The notes under the pieces were generated by a model. The model was given only the letters and a program-made list of their open reading frames with translations. It made no database searches and had not been told where the DNA came from. A program made the translations under genes and the position numbers. This document shows positions 24,352 through 37,039 of a DNA stretch of 64,000 bases, one piece after another. Numbering within the stretch: position 1 is the first letter of the stretch; each line of letters begins with the position of its first letter. Source of the DNA: Xanthoparmelia taractica (taxonomy: Eukaryota > Ascomycota > Lecanoromycetes > Lecanorales > Parmeliaceae); assembly GCA_033085395.1 (NCBI GenBank), contig JANQBS010000173.1, forward strand, positions 1 to 64,000, in the 5' to 3' direction.

Positions 24352-26307
24352 ACTAGACTCACAGCCTGTTCATCGTATTGCTACACAGACCAATCTATAC
24401 CACACTACGCATCTTCCACTAGGACATATGATTCCCCCCTCCGCTACTAAATAGCTGTCCCATTCAACGAGCACATACCTCTACAGCCTAAGCAAAGCCC
24501 ACCTCCTATACTCGAACATGTCTATCCAACGTCAATACCTCCCCCTCGAGCTCCAAACCCATCGCATACTCCCCCAACCCCTATTCCCCTCACATTCTCC
24601 CTCCCACCAACAACCAACATCCTCACCACGAACCTAAACCCACAAAGCCACCAAGCTCGCGTCAAATCGCACAGCAAAATGTGAACGTACATAAACCGCC
24701 CCATCCAATTCCACAGCTGAAACACCCCCAAATCAACTCCGCACAGCAACTCGTTGCGTCCAAAATAGCAGTCTCCAAACCTCGCTTCGACCCGACGGGA
24801 CAAGTTTTCCCGTGGTGTTTATACAGATGGAACCAAGCTCTCAGCTCCTCCATCTATCATCTGTAAGTATTCTTGCTTGCTCGATTATCGTTAAGATATC
24901 AGCTAGGCAGGTAATACACACCAACAAACAAGCAGACAGGCAGGTAGGAGCGAAATTGACGCATAAATCCCACTCGTAGTCTATTGCATCATTGACCCCA
25001 TCCACTTTTTGGAAGACAGGGTAAATGTATGCGAAGTGACAAGGCCAAGGTAGTCGTTTGAATGCTTGGTGGTGTAGTGGAGCTGATACATCATATTGGG
25101 GGGGGAAGTTCGAATTGCTGTCAATGAGTCTCTGGGGTACTCGTGTGCTTTATAAAGACATGCTTGATCAATAAAGGGATATAATTTGGATATCCACACA
25201 GGTAACAGCGTAGGGTGAATTTACGGGGAATGAAGTAGAGTGCTGGCATTGATTCCAATCTGGCCGTGACCGACCCTACCTACTTCAGGTCAGGGTAGTG
25301 ACTGGTGTAGAGGAAGCATATGGGTTCCTTAACCGAGTGTGCGGACCATACCCTCAGCTCTCTAGTCACAATTTGCCATCTCCCTACCTATAGTAGTATT
25401 GATAGGCTTATAGGTCTTCCCTAACAGCGTCGTGGCCACGTGCTCATAGCTAACAGGAGGACGTCAAGGAGAGTGATAATGAGTTAACAGCGAGCCTTAC
25501 CCAAGGTATATACAATGGTCTGAGACCAGCCAGTGGTTCTTCATCCGCGCTTTTCTTCTCCCGAATCGTAGCATTCTTCCGTAACGTCCGCTCAAGCCTG
25601 CGTATAGAATTTGTGCTAGATCTATGCCTGCTCTACGGAATAGGAGTCTTTCTTAACATTCTGGCACGCTTCTGCAGTGAGTATACAGTGCATGCGAAAG
25701 ACGCAGCGAAGTGCAGCCTCTTAAACTCATGCATTCCGTTAATTTTCTGGGGACCAACAGCTAGAGCTTGCGGAAGATCTCGATCAGAAGGAACGCGCAG
25801 TGTCAGTATACCACCTACATACACGATGTCGAGGTCGCTATTTAATCCGGCTCAAGCTGTCGTTCAAGGGAGCGATAAGAGGACAGAGACTCTAAGAGCA
25901 GGAAAGACGGGAGAGACTCAACATGACGACATGGAGGTATAAGAGCCAGAGTATCATTTGAATCTATAGGACAGACAAGATTGAACCTTCTGACCGCTAA
26001 AATCCTCACTCAATCAATCTGTGTTTGTTCTGGACAATGTGATGAGCACTTCCGCCGGACTCAACAGATGTAGTGGTGCTAGGGGAGTATGCAAGGGGTT
26101 TCTTGATGGGCGCCAAGTGGCGAAGGATGACAAGATGTAGTCTTCTTGGAAGCGACCTGGATGAATGTCGTCATGGCTATTCTGTCAACAGCCGTTGCCG
26201 GAATCTTTTTCAGAACATTAATTTCGTTCCTAAACGCATCGGGCTCAAGTCGTGACTAGTGCTCCCAATCAACATGACCATCGGCTCTCCTAAATGCCTC
26301 GGTTGTT
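24352..26307. other. No supportable gene
   Basis: About 2 kb without a recognisable coding region. Plus-strand frame 25613-25942 and minus-strand frame 24522-24803 are open but compositionally poor (the latter is a C-rich strand read backward). Nothing regulatory was recognised. Confidence 0.45.
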
Positions 26308-28100
26308 TCATTCAGTAACGTCTTTGCAGTAGTATCTGGGAAAGAGGCCCTGTCTACCGCACCAAAACCCCCAGAACCAGTCATCGTTAACATTCTCACA
26401 TTCCCGAATCTCCTCCCCTTTCGGGAATGCAAGCTCATCGTCAACGCCCTCGCCCTCACTAGGCCAGAAAGACCACTGGGCTAACATACGCAGTCCACCG
26501 CCTCCGCTGGGTGGGTATGTACCACCGGCGGGACTTGTATTTGATAGGTCCAGTGCATGACCACCGACGAGATCTTGGACAACAATATATCTCTGACCCG
26601 TGTCCGATATCTCAAAGCCGACGATGACCATGCGGTGGTTTTTGAGGCAACGTCGCCACTCTTGAGGTCCGTTCGCTTGGGAGATTTGCCCGCGTTTGAC
26701 GAGTTTGAGGTAGCAACTTGCGCACAGATCGTCATCACATTGTGGACAGTGAAAGTGGTTGGCGGTTGATGGAATAGGCGAAGCGCAGATGTTGCAATTG
26801 ATACTGCATGTAACGGAGAGAATTGTGGTGTTGTCTCTGAAGGTTGGAAGTCCATAGAGCGCACATAGTCAACATTCGTAGAGGGGTGAGAGCCGACAAG
26901 CGATAGCGGATGGGTGCAACATCTGCCAGCCCTTGCGCAAAAAGCACAGTAACCCCATTCACCGTCACTGCAGGTATCACAAACCCAAAAGTTATCTTGC
27001 GCAAAAGCAGAGCAGCTTGCGCAAAAGCAACCTGTTCGAATTTTTGAATTTGAAGACCAACATCGGGTTTGAAAGTCTTAACCACCACTGCTCCTACCCT
27101 TTCATCTGCTGGCGGTTCTTGAGCCATGACGCGTCGGTAACGGCGACCGGTGAGGATGTGAGGGAATGCTAATTCTTATGAGTCTCCAGCGTTGGGGCTG
27201 GCTGTACGATCCCAAAGAGTCATTGCACTCTGGCCAAAAACGGACCAATTTAGATAGCCTCGTCCGAGACAACTACATTGTAAGCCAAGATCATAGTTGC
27301 CGTCATCGCATTGCTCGCAACGCATATGCCGCTTGCACGCTATATCTGACTAACCGCACCTTTCACAAGAGACATTTGCTGCGCCAGAGACGAACGAAGT
27401 CTACCTCCTCTCCTCTCTACAGGACTACATCAGCTTTTCCAAGAAGGGAGGGACGGAGAGGTAAATATATGTAGCTTTGATTCATCTCTTTTGGAATCGC
27501 ATTTGTATCCATCCCCAAACGACTATCTGAACTGTACTGGGTCGAATAACGTTGAAACCCCACCTCCTCTGCGATCAAACTCGGCCTTTCCTCAAACGTA
27601 TTTACGCCAAAGGCGTAGTGAATGGAGAGATCAAACAAGGAGAAGTAGCAGTCTCTGCATATATGTAGTAGTGCGTTGCCAAATGGTAAAACAACGTGAC
27701 CATGATTAACGATTTGACGCGGAACGATAGTTACGATACATCTGGATTCACATAGGAACGGAGTCTCCACTCCCACTCAGCTCGTACCTCGTCCCTTTCG
27801 GTAAATCTGCCTGTTCTCTCGGTCGCCCCTGCCCCTTTCATCGAACCTTCTAGCTCATGTGCCCGGAACGTCCTTCCATCAAAATCTGCTCGTCTCTTTC
27901 TAGAAACCGTAATCTGCCAATGCCCCAACCGTGCCGATAGATCTGCTCTTTTGCACTCATGCCGGGCTGTCTACAGCAAAAGGTGCGTAGCCACCGCTCT
28001 TCCGACCAAATATACGTACCAGGTCCTGCATAGGTCATATTCATGCTCGCAACGCCAATGCGACATAGAACCCACCAAGAGTGCTAAAATGCTATGGTCC
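26308..28100 (-). pseudogene. Multi-zinc-finger (ZZ-like) plus SH3 protein, apparently degenerate
   Basis: Reading leftward, cysteine-rich modules appear in changing frames: an ICRDCY module near 27650, a ZZ-like module near 27340-27260 (CERCG-stop-SDIACKRHM then RCEQCDDGNYDL), another near 27010-26930 (CFCASC, VCDTCSDGEWGYC), and a last one (CNICASPIPSTANHFHCPQC, DLCASCYL). The last exon, open from about 26836 to 26308, ends with an SH3 domain: LAQWSFWP, DDELAFPKGEEI, DDWFWGFW and GLFPRYY. Several fungal proteins have this ZZ-repeat plus SH3 architecture. An in-frame TAG lies inside the second module, exactly where a residue should be, and I cannot join the modules in phase, so I call it degenerate. 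The SH3-bearing exon itself is intact. ZZ fingers and SH3 domains bind other proteins; the role of this family is unknown. Confidence 0.6.
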
Positions 28101-28200
28101 GGTATCGCTTGCCTGGGTCAAATAACTTGCGCATTTCTCATATCCGAGAAGCCGATAACAAAGACCTGAGGAACGCGGCTAGGAAAGATGTGTCCTTGGA

Positions 28201-31200
28201 TCAGTCTTCAAAAGAGGTATCAGGGTCATGACGCTGAGGTGGTGAAGAAGGTGCATCATAGAATTCTTTTCGACCTTCCCAGAGTTCCATTCCCTCCAAA
28301 GCAAAGGTGTTGGGATCGAAGAACGACTTATGTGTATACCACTCAGATCCTTCCCTACTTTCTCGTGCGATAGAGGTTCTCATGTGAGAAGAGTTCGGAT
28401 CATTGGAACGGATTACTTCAAGGCGTCCGGAAAACTCCCGGAGCTGACGTTGGAAATTTGCCCGGTCTTCTTCCAGCTTGTTGCTACGTAATGCCGCAAA
28501 CTGCTCGAGGATTGCGACAAACTCCTCTGATTCTCGCTCGGAAAGCTCATACTGTCTCACATCATAGGATTCTATAAGCTCTTCTGTACTAATCCTGATT
28601 TCGAGGATCGTACACCTCGAGTATAAGAGGGCGCCTCTAGCAATGCACATTTCCTGGATACGGGGGAAATCTGGCGTATTTCCCAGGACCAATTGGATCG
28701 TGGACAGAGCGGATAGCTGCATATCAAACGCATACCAGATATCGAGGGGACCGGGGTTGTGAGTATACCGAGTATACTGAGACGCGCTAAAATGAAAATT
28801 CCAAATTGCACCCATGTCCGCCCCATTCTCAATGAATGCTATGATAGATGATGTGAGAGTCTTGGAGTTTGAAATCCAAGTTGTCCTGCGCCGCAAGTGG
28901 TGTTGGATCAGAAATCAATCATTCCATAGTGCAGCCGTACGCTCCAAGAATCCTCTCCACATCGTCTTCGCGAAAAGGTTCCCGTTCGGATTTGCACCTC
29001 GCCTCAGAAGTTCAACTACAACCTTCAGAGCCCCGGGCGGACTGGACCCGCCCAAAATAGAACAGCAAAGCAAGTACTCCAATGTTTCAGGACTAACACT
29101 CTTCTCTCGGCAATCGAGCACGTGCTGCACATAATGAACGAGATTGTACGACGCTGCGAAGCCTAATAATCGTATTGAGTCTGTGGCCGCGGCATTGGCA
29201 TGATCAAAGGTCCGAAGTTCGCTCGTTGCAGAGTCGAAAGAGTCTGTCGAACTAGATCTGGAACTTAATGGCGTATATGCTTGGTCATGTATTCTCGCCA
29301 ATCGGCCCCAACGCATACACCAGTGAGAGTTTGGACGCCATTGTGGATGAAGACGGTCTGAGATTGACATGGTCCCATTTACGAGCTCGCACAGCCTGGT
29401 TTGCGGCCTTCCAGCCCGGTCCTCAACATTGGCAACCTCATCCATGATATCATCTATATAATCTAGACTCAGCTCATTATCATAGCTTATGAGATGGCTC
29501 ATGGGACCCATCAGTCTCAATATTCCTAGCGAAGCCTTGATAGAAAATATTTGAGGATCGAACTCCGGCGCCGAATTGTCTTCTAGAAACTTCCTCCCTG
29601 GCCCGGTAGCTTCAAGGAAATCGACAGCCGTGCGGTGGATAAAACTCACACCGGTATCGAGCTGCAACTCTAAAACCTTGACGTCTGTCATCTCGGATTC
29701 GGAGCCCGAACTTCGGCCATGTTTTCCGGGCTTCAGATTTTGCAGTTCATTCTCTTTTCCAGGTTTGGAATCGTCCAAAATCTCCCTTTCAGAGTCAGAA
29801 GCTGACATATCATCTTTTGAGCCGGCATCCATTTGCTCAGACTCTGGTTCATAGCTGCTTGTCTCGCTCTTGGTGTCCTGGTTTGAAGGCTCATGGACCT
29901 CAAGAAGCCCTGCGCATCGTGTGATTATTCTATCCCGAGTCCGTTGACACAACGATGCAATTTTCTGCGTGGATACGTTATGATCAGATAAGAGCATAGC
30001 TTCGAGTTCCTTGTAAGATGCAAGTGCGTGCTCTAAAAGGGATGATCTCGGCCTGTAAAGAGCTATTCGGAGAAAACACGACGCTTGTTGTCGGTAGGGT
30101 TTATCAATTTGGAGGAGCATGCGGAGATAGATGCCCTCGATTTCACTTGGCAAACATGCAAGTCTTTCCTGCAGCTGTTCTGGGCTATCATCGTTTCTCA
30201 GACCTCGAATCTGGTCCTTCACAGCTAGTTTGACCCATAAGAAAACCCCCTCCGCTTTCGCCACAATTTCCTCCTTCAGTTTGTTCATCTCGTATCCGTT
30301 CTCTGATATCATCGACGCTAGTCGCGGTACGTCTTGGAATTTATCCTCCACGTATCGTTGAACATCCTTGTGCGTCAAATCCTGCAAGCGGAGCTTTGCA
30401 GAAGAGCCAAAAGCATCCTCGAATATTTTGTACGGTCGACTTGACAAGCAGACTTTAGCGCCAGACTTCGATACAATATCGCGAACAAACGTGACCAGCT
30501 CGTCGTGGTCTTCATCGAATTCGTCTAGTCCGTCGAGAAAGAAACATAGACGACATGAGCTCTGCAGCTGACTTATCGCCTGTTGGAGCGTCCTTTGCAG
30601 CCGACTTCTGGTCCAAGAGCCAATTGAGCTATGTCCGAGCGCAGTACTTCTGTTCCGTTCTGGCAGTGATCCGAAAGTGACCGGTAAAGCGGTCGTATTT
30701 GGGGGCTCATTCAAGATCTGCCACAAGAGCGACCGCAGTAAGCCTTCGAAACTCTTTTGAATTATTGTACCGCTGCTCCAGAAATAAAATTTGGGCATGA
30801 GGAGAACTTTTGTTTCAGACCAGACTTCTAGTGCCTGGATCGTTCGTTCGTCCTCACATAGAAAGCTCATCAATGTCGATTTGCCTGAACCAGCTTTGCC
30901 ATTGACCCAATAGATACCCTCACCATTCTCAAGCCAAGCGCTAAAATTGTCCCAAGGACGCACAGCCCGGCCGGACTTATCGAATATCCACTGGAACGTC
31001 TCGCTATGGGCTTCTGCGATTGTCTCTTCACGGCTAAGCATCTCGGCAAACCATAGACTGTCAAGAAGCTGCGTGCGGTATTCCCTGTCCTCTTGGCGTC
31101 TCTTGTGTTCTCGGACTGTACTGTTGACCATTTCTTTGAGTGTCTCATTCTCATTATGAATAAGTTCCTTGAGCTCTCCAAACTTCGAACCTTGAGAAAG

Positions 31201-31790
31201 ACTGTGTATGAGCGTTTGCATTTTTTTGTCTAGACCTTGGAAATCCTTGCTGTGTTGCAAGGATGTCAAATTGAGACGTTGTCTGTTCTCGGACCGATCA
31301 GGACACATGACACCAAATGACTCATGCTGCTTCCTAGCCCAGGGAATTACACATACCTTAGGTTGATCAGGATCTGCGTATCCAATGCGCTCCTGTAGCC
31401 ATCTAACCGCTTCTGGATTCCTTTCATCTCGCCTTTTTCCCAAAGCAGTTTGACGGTCTTCCGAATAGCTTGCCGCTTTTTGTGCGGTCCTTCAATCTTC
31501 AGCGAGTCAATCTTTTGCACAAGTTGGTCGGCTGTCGTCGAACATTGCCTAGCAATCTCCAATAAAGACTGCTCGTCGGGTGTGGCAGAAGTTCTCACGC
31601 TTTGGTTGACATCTGAAAGATCGAGCTCAGCACGAGCCTCAACAAGATGCTTTGTTAAGTCCTCAAGATCTCTGTATTCAGGCAAAGAACCTTCCTTGTA
31701 AATCTCTACGCATTTGGCCACCGTCTTCGTGCTGAAGTCGACCACCTGGATTACCCCGCAGGCAAGGCTGAAAGCCGTGAGAGGGTCCAT
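28201..31790 (-). CDS. NACHT-type STAND NTPase (fungal NLR-like protein)
   Basis: Three exons: 31357-31790, 28941-31282 and 28201-28838, in phase, 1137 residues. Residues 1-145 (MDPLTAFSLACGVIQVVDF...) match the helical N-terminal domain found on many fungal STAND proteins. The NACHT domain has Walker A GKAGSGKST at about 273-281 and Walker B LCFFLDGLDEFDED at about 391-404, followed by a CLSSRPY sensor region and a DUF7791-like helical part with FIHRTAVDFLE. The C-terminal third carries possible ankyrin-like pieces (LLRRGANPNG, IENGADMG) but no clear repeat array. NLR-like proteins use ATP-driven oligomerisation to detect nonself or stress and trigger cell death through an N-terminal domain or partner. 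The second junction (28839-28940, 102 bp) is less certain than the first. Neighbours include a patatin-like gene and a DUF7580-like gene. Confidence 0.85.
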
Positions 31791-33737
31791 CGTGACTGCT
31801 GGAAGAAGATAGGGAAGCTGAAATCACGGATGCTGATGCTCGCTTTCTCGGACGCCAAAAAGAAAATTTGCGCGCAATGATCAACAGACAAGTGATAGGA
31901 ATGCTAAGGAGACTGCGGTTTTGGATGAAGCTTGCAGAAACTGACGCGCGACGAACCCTCATACTCACTCTCACTCTAGTCCAAAAGTGGGAATCGAGAA
32001 GCACCTTCTTCATCTAGCTAGGCTAGCCCGGGCTAACATTTTTCCTTCTCCTGTTCTCAATCTACATTTGGACGCCAATCGTCTATGAGAAAATGAGTTT
32101 GAGAAGCCAGAAGTTAAGGTGACTAGCGCGGATACGCTATGAATAGCTACAAGTTGAAAGATTGGAGCTACCAACAATGCCAGCCTTGAAGACCTCCAAG
32201 AGAGTTATTGGATCTTAAATGCCTCGGTCTTTAAGTCTGCCGCCTCGGGAAGAAGGTCTCCAGTAATATAGGTAGCAAACATAGGGACATTAATAGCAGC
32301 CTGCAAGTTGGGAGCGTGACCTCCACTGTAGTCTCCCTCTTTCAGGAACAGGAGCATTTACAGGTCAAAACTACTCGGATCTGTTGAAATTCCTGTAGCA
32401 CTGTGTTGAAACCACTGTGTTGGCAAATAGGGGTATAAGTAGCCTTCCCACACCCATAGAATCAATCAATCCTTCATCCTCCATCAATATTTCAACAGAA
32501 TCCCCACTGACGCTAGGATCATAGTTTCCTGCTTCTGCAATGCCGGCACTAGCGCTGATGTACTTTCCAGTCATGATGACTAACTATTGCTTGAGCGTCT
32601 GCGCAGCTACGCTATCACTAAGCCTAAGCACCCAGAGAAGACGATGATCATCGTCAACGATTTCATGGACGGACCTGCGGAAGATACCAACGTTAAGCTA
32701 AATTACGGGTAGACAGGCTCACAGAGTCAATCTCGACAGTGGTTAGGGCGTAGGAAATCAGGATACTAGAGAAGTAAGAAAGCGAGGTCAACCATCCTAG
32801 ATAGGACACAAATAGATACTGAGACGAGAAACCTATTTCGCTGCCTTACAATCTTGATTTACTCCCCTCTTCTTCTTGGAACCCACAATATCCAAGTAAG
32901 AGAACCTTTCTCCTACGCTTCAACCATCCAGCCATGAATTTTCACAAACCTAGTATAACTTACATAGTCAATTCACGCAACTCTTTGACCCCCCTTAGGA
33001 TCCGCCATACTCCATCTCGCCGTCCACTTTACCCAAGATGACTCACAGCAGCGTATTCACAGCCGTCTTCGCACCCGTAGACCCAGTTTCCCTTGTGGCT
33101 CTCGAGGCCTCTTGCCCTTCCGCCCCATTTCATCCTATAATCACGAATCCCTAGACCTCTAGAGCCAAGATGGACGGACGATTGGCAAATCGGCTTACCC
33201 TCTTTTCAAAGCCAGGCATGCAAAAGTCGTAAATCACATATCAATCCAGTGACACTATCCCACAAGGTCTACTCTTCCCGACCCTCCATTAAGGTTAATT
33301 GGTCAAACTAAGGTGTTCGGTGAGTGCGGAAAAGATGTACAGAAACAGAATAAATGCCGAGTCGGATGAAGTGTCAATTTTTCTGATGTGGGACCTTGTA
33401 GCGCGACCTCCATGGAGAATCGGTTCTTGTTGATTGCGGACGCGTGTCGTGACCGCAGGATCTCTGCGGGGTACGATGCGTTGAAGGGTTTGGCCGATTT
33501 GAGGTGAAAGTAAGCTCCCGTATCATCGTAGATTAGTTCTTAGTATGTGTAATGAGGGGCGGCGGAAGGGTTCGAATTATGGCTGATAAGTTGTTTTCAT
33601 GGGGGAAGTAGACCTACCATGGGAAATAGCACGAACAGCGATGAGTTAGCAAGTGCAGCAAACAGACATGCAAGTCTAGTATACGATTGTATTGATGGAA
33701 ACCCTTATAACATGGTTGAAAGATTTTTGAGCTTCGC
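31791..33737. other. No supportable gene
   Basis: The first 250 bases are the upstream region of the NACHT gene. The rest has short frames only. A minus-strand stretch near 33060-33140 reads WGGRARGLESHKGNWVYGC, which looks protein-like, but no start, partner exon or family was found. Confidence 0.4.
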
Positions 33738-36457
33738 CTAGTCATCTTTGCCCTTCCCAGCATAAAGCGGAAACCGTTTCCCCCGATCCAGCACGGTTTC
33801 GATCCTACTTGAATCTATCTGATGCACATCTTCAAGATGACGGCGAAGGTCTGTCCTATCTCCATAAAGGACTGTCCAATCTCCATGAATCTTGTCTTTA
33901 ACTGTGCAGACGTACTCGACACCATGGCAGAAACGCTCCCAATGGTCCGTGGAAGCTCTTGCGCGACGGGCCTCAACCAGCCTCCTGGCTGCTTCGGCGA
34001 TATCAATTTTTTACTTGATCCAAGTGGAGGTACTTCTCCGTCTGTTCGCGTATGAGCTTCAGTGTGTCGATGCCGTGTTTGCCTTTCCATTCATCCATTT
34101 TCATGCCACCGAGTCCTTGGACGTTGAGACGGGAATAGTAAGTTCTACCTTCTAGGCTCTTCATTACCACATGAGTGGCTTCTGCATCATCCCCCAATTC
34201 TCTTACACGATTCAAGATATTTAAAAAAGTAGCTGGACCTCTACCCAGAGGACTCTTTGGGTATGGAAATGCGCCTGATCCTAGACTTATAACCATCCCG
34301 GGGACGTTTCCACTCGTCTTTCTTATCGAATCATATCCCTCAAAGGTCGGGTTCGTTAACTCCCAGTATCCGCCGTCGCGGTACTCTACTTCGATATCTT
34401 CTCTCGAGCTCAGCCTCACAGGTGCAAAGTATGTATGTGCAGCAGTCGAAGCACGTAGAACTTCCCATACTGTATAATGTTCAGGGTGGTCTGGGTTTCG
34501 CTGTAGACGCGACTGCGAAGGGACGTTGGGAGGAAGAATTCGATGGTGATATGAACGGAAAAGATAGGGTTCTGGCGCTAGTTTTCTTTCTAAATGTGAT
34601 ACAATGATGCTATATTAATTCATAGTGAGTTTTGTATTTGAACAGCTTGTAGGGTCTCAAAAACAAAACAGAATCGAAATTTGTTGCTTACCAACGACAG
34701 GTGTCCTCGTTCTGCTGTCTGAAGGTTATATCTTCGTTGCCGTCAGGACCCCTTCGCTTTACCAAATCTTTAAGTTCGCGCTCTAATACTTTATAATCGT
34801 ACTTGTCCCCCAGGCTGGATTTGAGCCCTACCCTGGACAATATAGGTGCTCTGACACTGAAAAAACGAGGATGACTCCAAACCTTGTCGAGTAAGATCAG
34901 AAAATCCTCAAGGCACTCTGCCACCGTCAACCTCAAACGGCCCAACATGACGGCAATAAGACTAAATGTATTAGCTTGTGAAAATCAACATCGACCAAAT
35001 CTATAGCGAACAGGTGGACATACCCTCCAAAGCCTGTGCCAACTGTGTAGTCGAAATAGTGACACGGGAGATAGCGCGATGACTCTACACCTTCAGCGGT
35101 ATGTTCCATTTGCATCTGCCGCTGCTGCTGTTTCCCACTTGGTTGTTCGACGGCATGAGGTTCCAAGTGTAATGGGGACGCGCTGCTGTAAGCCTGCGGC
35201 TGAATGGTCTGCTCTTGGAGAGCTATTTCTGCCATGAGGGTCTTGAGGATGAGAACAGTAGAATAACACGGTGTACCACCTCCATCTGACGGAGTCAGTC
35301 AGCACTTAATCTACTAATTACTATGTTGCGCGCACTCACCGAGTGAAAGCACGATCTTGCGGCTCCAGGGTCCTACTTCTTCAGACGCGGCTGCTTCGGC
35401 AGAACCCGCCAACGGCTTCCCAATTACAGCTGTAGGGGACGGCTGAGATACTTTTGGGAGATGTATCATTGTTTCCAGATGTTGTTGCCGAATTTTAGCA
35501 AAGGGACCGCTCTGAAGCTTGACTGCTTGTTCCATCTGAAAAGCTTCCGTCAGATTCACGATGCTGCGTATCGCGAGGGCCACATTCTGGCACTCTTTGT
35601 CAAGTTTTGCTAGCAGGGTGCGGAGGTGGCGATCCAGTTTCCTAAGATTTGAACCCTCTTAGCTGCAAAGAAAGAGACGAGATGTTTGTGATGACCTACG
35701 AGTCATTCACTCGGCCTCCAGATATCTTTTCAATCAGAGATCGCATTTTCTCCACATGCTTTTCACTCTCCTCTAATTGAGATTGCAAGTCCTTCAGGAT
35801 GGTCGTGATATATCTTGTTAATTCAAGATGTATATCAGCGGCTTCAGCGGACCTCCCAAAGTCTGGATCATATGCCCCAGCATCGAAAGCCCATATCTCG
35901 ATACGCACCAACTCGTTGTCTAACTTGCGAATGATGGGGTGGAAGTAGGGTCCTGCGAAGGCTGATTCTTTTGTTGAGTGTACCATAGCTTCGATCAAGC
36001 TCCGAAAATTTTCCAAACATGATTCGAGCTGAGCCTTGAATGCTCTTGCATCTGGCTGTATCCTTGTCGCATGGTCAATAGCCCCGCTGCCCGCTTGTAG
36101 CGGTCGACTTCGATACAAGCCAGCCCTGTCAGCATTGATTGCGACTCCAGCAGGAACATCCATAAGGCTGAACAAGTTGAAGACAGTATAGCCGGTGGAG
36201 GTCTGCCTTGATGTCTGACGTTCCAGGAATTGAAATGAAATCTTCCGGATTGATCGTCTCTGAATTGTCCTCAGTAGTTCATTAAATATGGACGTACGTG
36301 GCTTCTGTTTACTCCACGTCTTGCAACCATTAGAAAAACGGATTAGTGCTCGCAAACAGTAAGGCCATACAAAGCCAACGCATGCACAAGCAGACATGTA
36401 GATAGATGATTGGGTATATCCAACACTGGGGTAGCTAAGACCTCCTGAGCAGTGCAC
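33738..36457 (-). pseudogene. Patatin-like phospholipase with dead active site and two frameshifts
   Basis: Exons read leftward: about 36457-35700 (5' end uncertain), 35641-35340, 35285-35024, 34961-34692, 34577-33738. The N-terminal helical part (SGAIDHATRIQ, FHPIIRKLDNELVRIEIWAFD) is the domain usually fused before patatin in this fungal subfamily. The catalytic core follows: WSRKIVLSL-DGGG, then YFDYTVGTGFGG-LIAVMLGRLRL, QQNEDTCR, and EYRDGGYWELTNP with the catalytic Asp. The nucleophile Ser of G-x-S-x-G is Gly here (codon GGC at 35032-35034). Two one-base frame changes interrupt the last exon, near 34482-34495 (CCACCCT) and at a six-A run (34007-34012); after each the homology resumes in the new frame. 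The C-terminus ends RFPLYAGKGKDD. Patatins cleave membrane lipids and can be cell-death effectors of fungal NLR systems; this one should be inactive. Confidence 0.72.
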
Positions 36458-37039
36458 GTGAGGCAGTCAGGCCGGTCCCCCAGCGCTAGAAGAACTCCCA
36501 TGTCTTAGCGACATAGTCCTGGAGTGAGATATGTAGCTATATATAGGTGTGGGTGGGCGGGAGAAGAACAATATGGCTCTGAAAGAGAACAATTCGAATG
36601 AAGAGCCAACTGCTGGTGCAGTGGTCATACAAATAGTGCTCGCCCCGAACACGTGTCTCCTGCGCATATCGCATATATAAAACAGTCATCAACAGCTACC
36701 CCGCTATGGCCTCATATTGGACCCACTAACCCACAGTCCCACTGTTGCGAGCAGGCTGACTCTTCGTTTGATTGGCCTCAATAACGCCGCAGATAACAAC
36801 TGGCATTATTACTTGATTTGGTATGGTGATATGCAGTTACTGCAGCTATGATGTTGGAGTGCGTCCCGAATGGCGCTAAGAAGACAAAAAGATTCCTAAA
36901 GGAATTGGCCCCATTAACGCGCCTAGACAGCCAGGAAGGAGGGACCAGGTACTTCGATTGATAAACGCATTCTTCTCCTGGAACTTTTGCATTTGGTATT
37001 TGACTCTAGTGATAGTAATCGCCCGCAACCTCAGCTAGA
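36458..37039. promoter_or_regulatory. Divergent intergenic region
   Basis: Lies between the leftward patatin-like gene and the rightward DUF7580-like gene. The missing 5' exon of the patatin-like gene may lie here. No specific site recognised. Confidence 0.35.
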
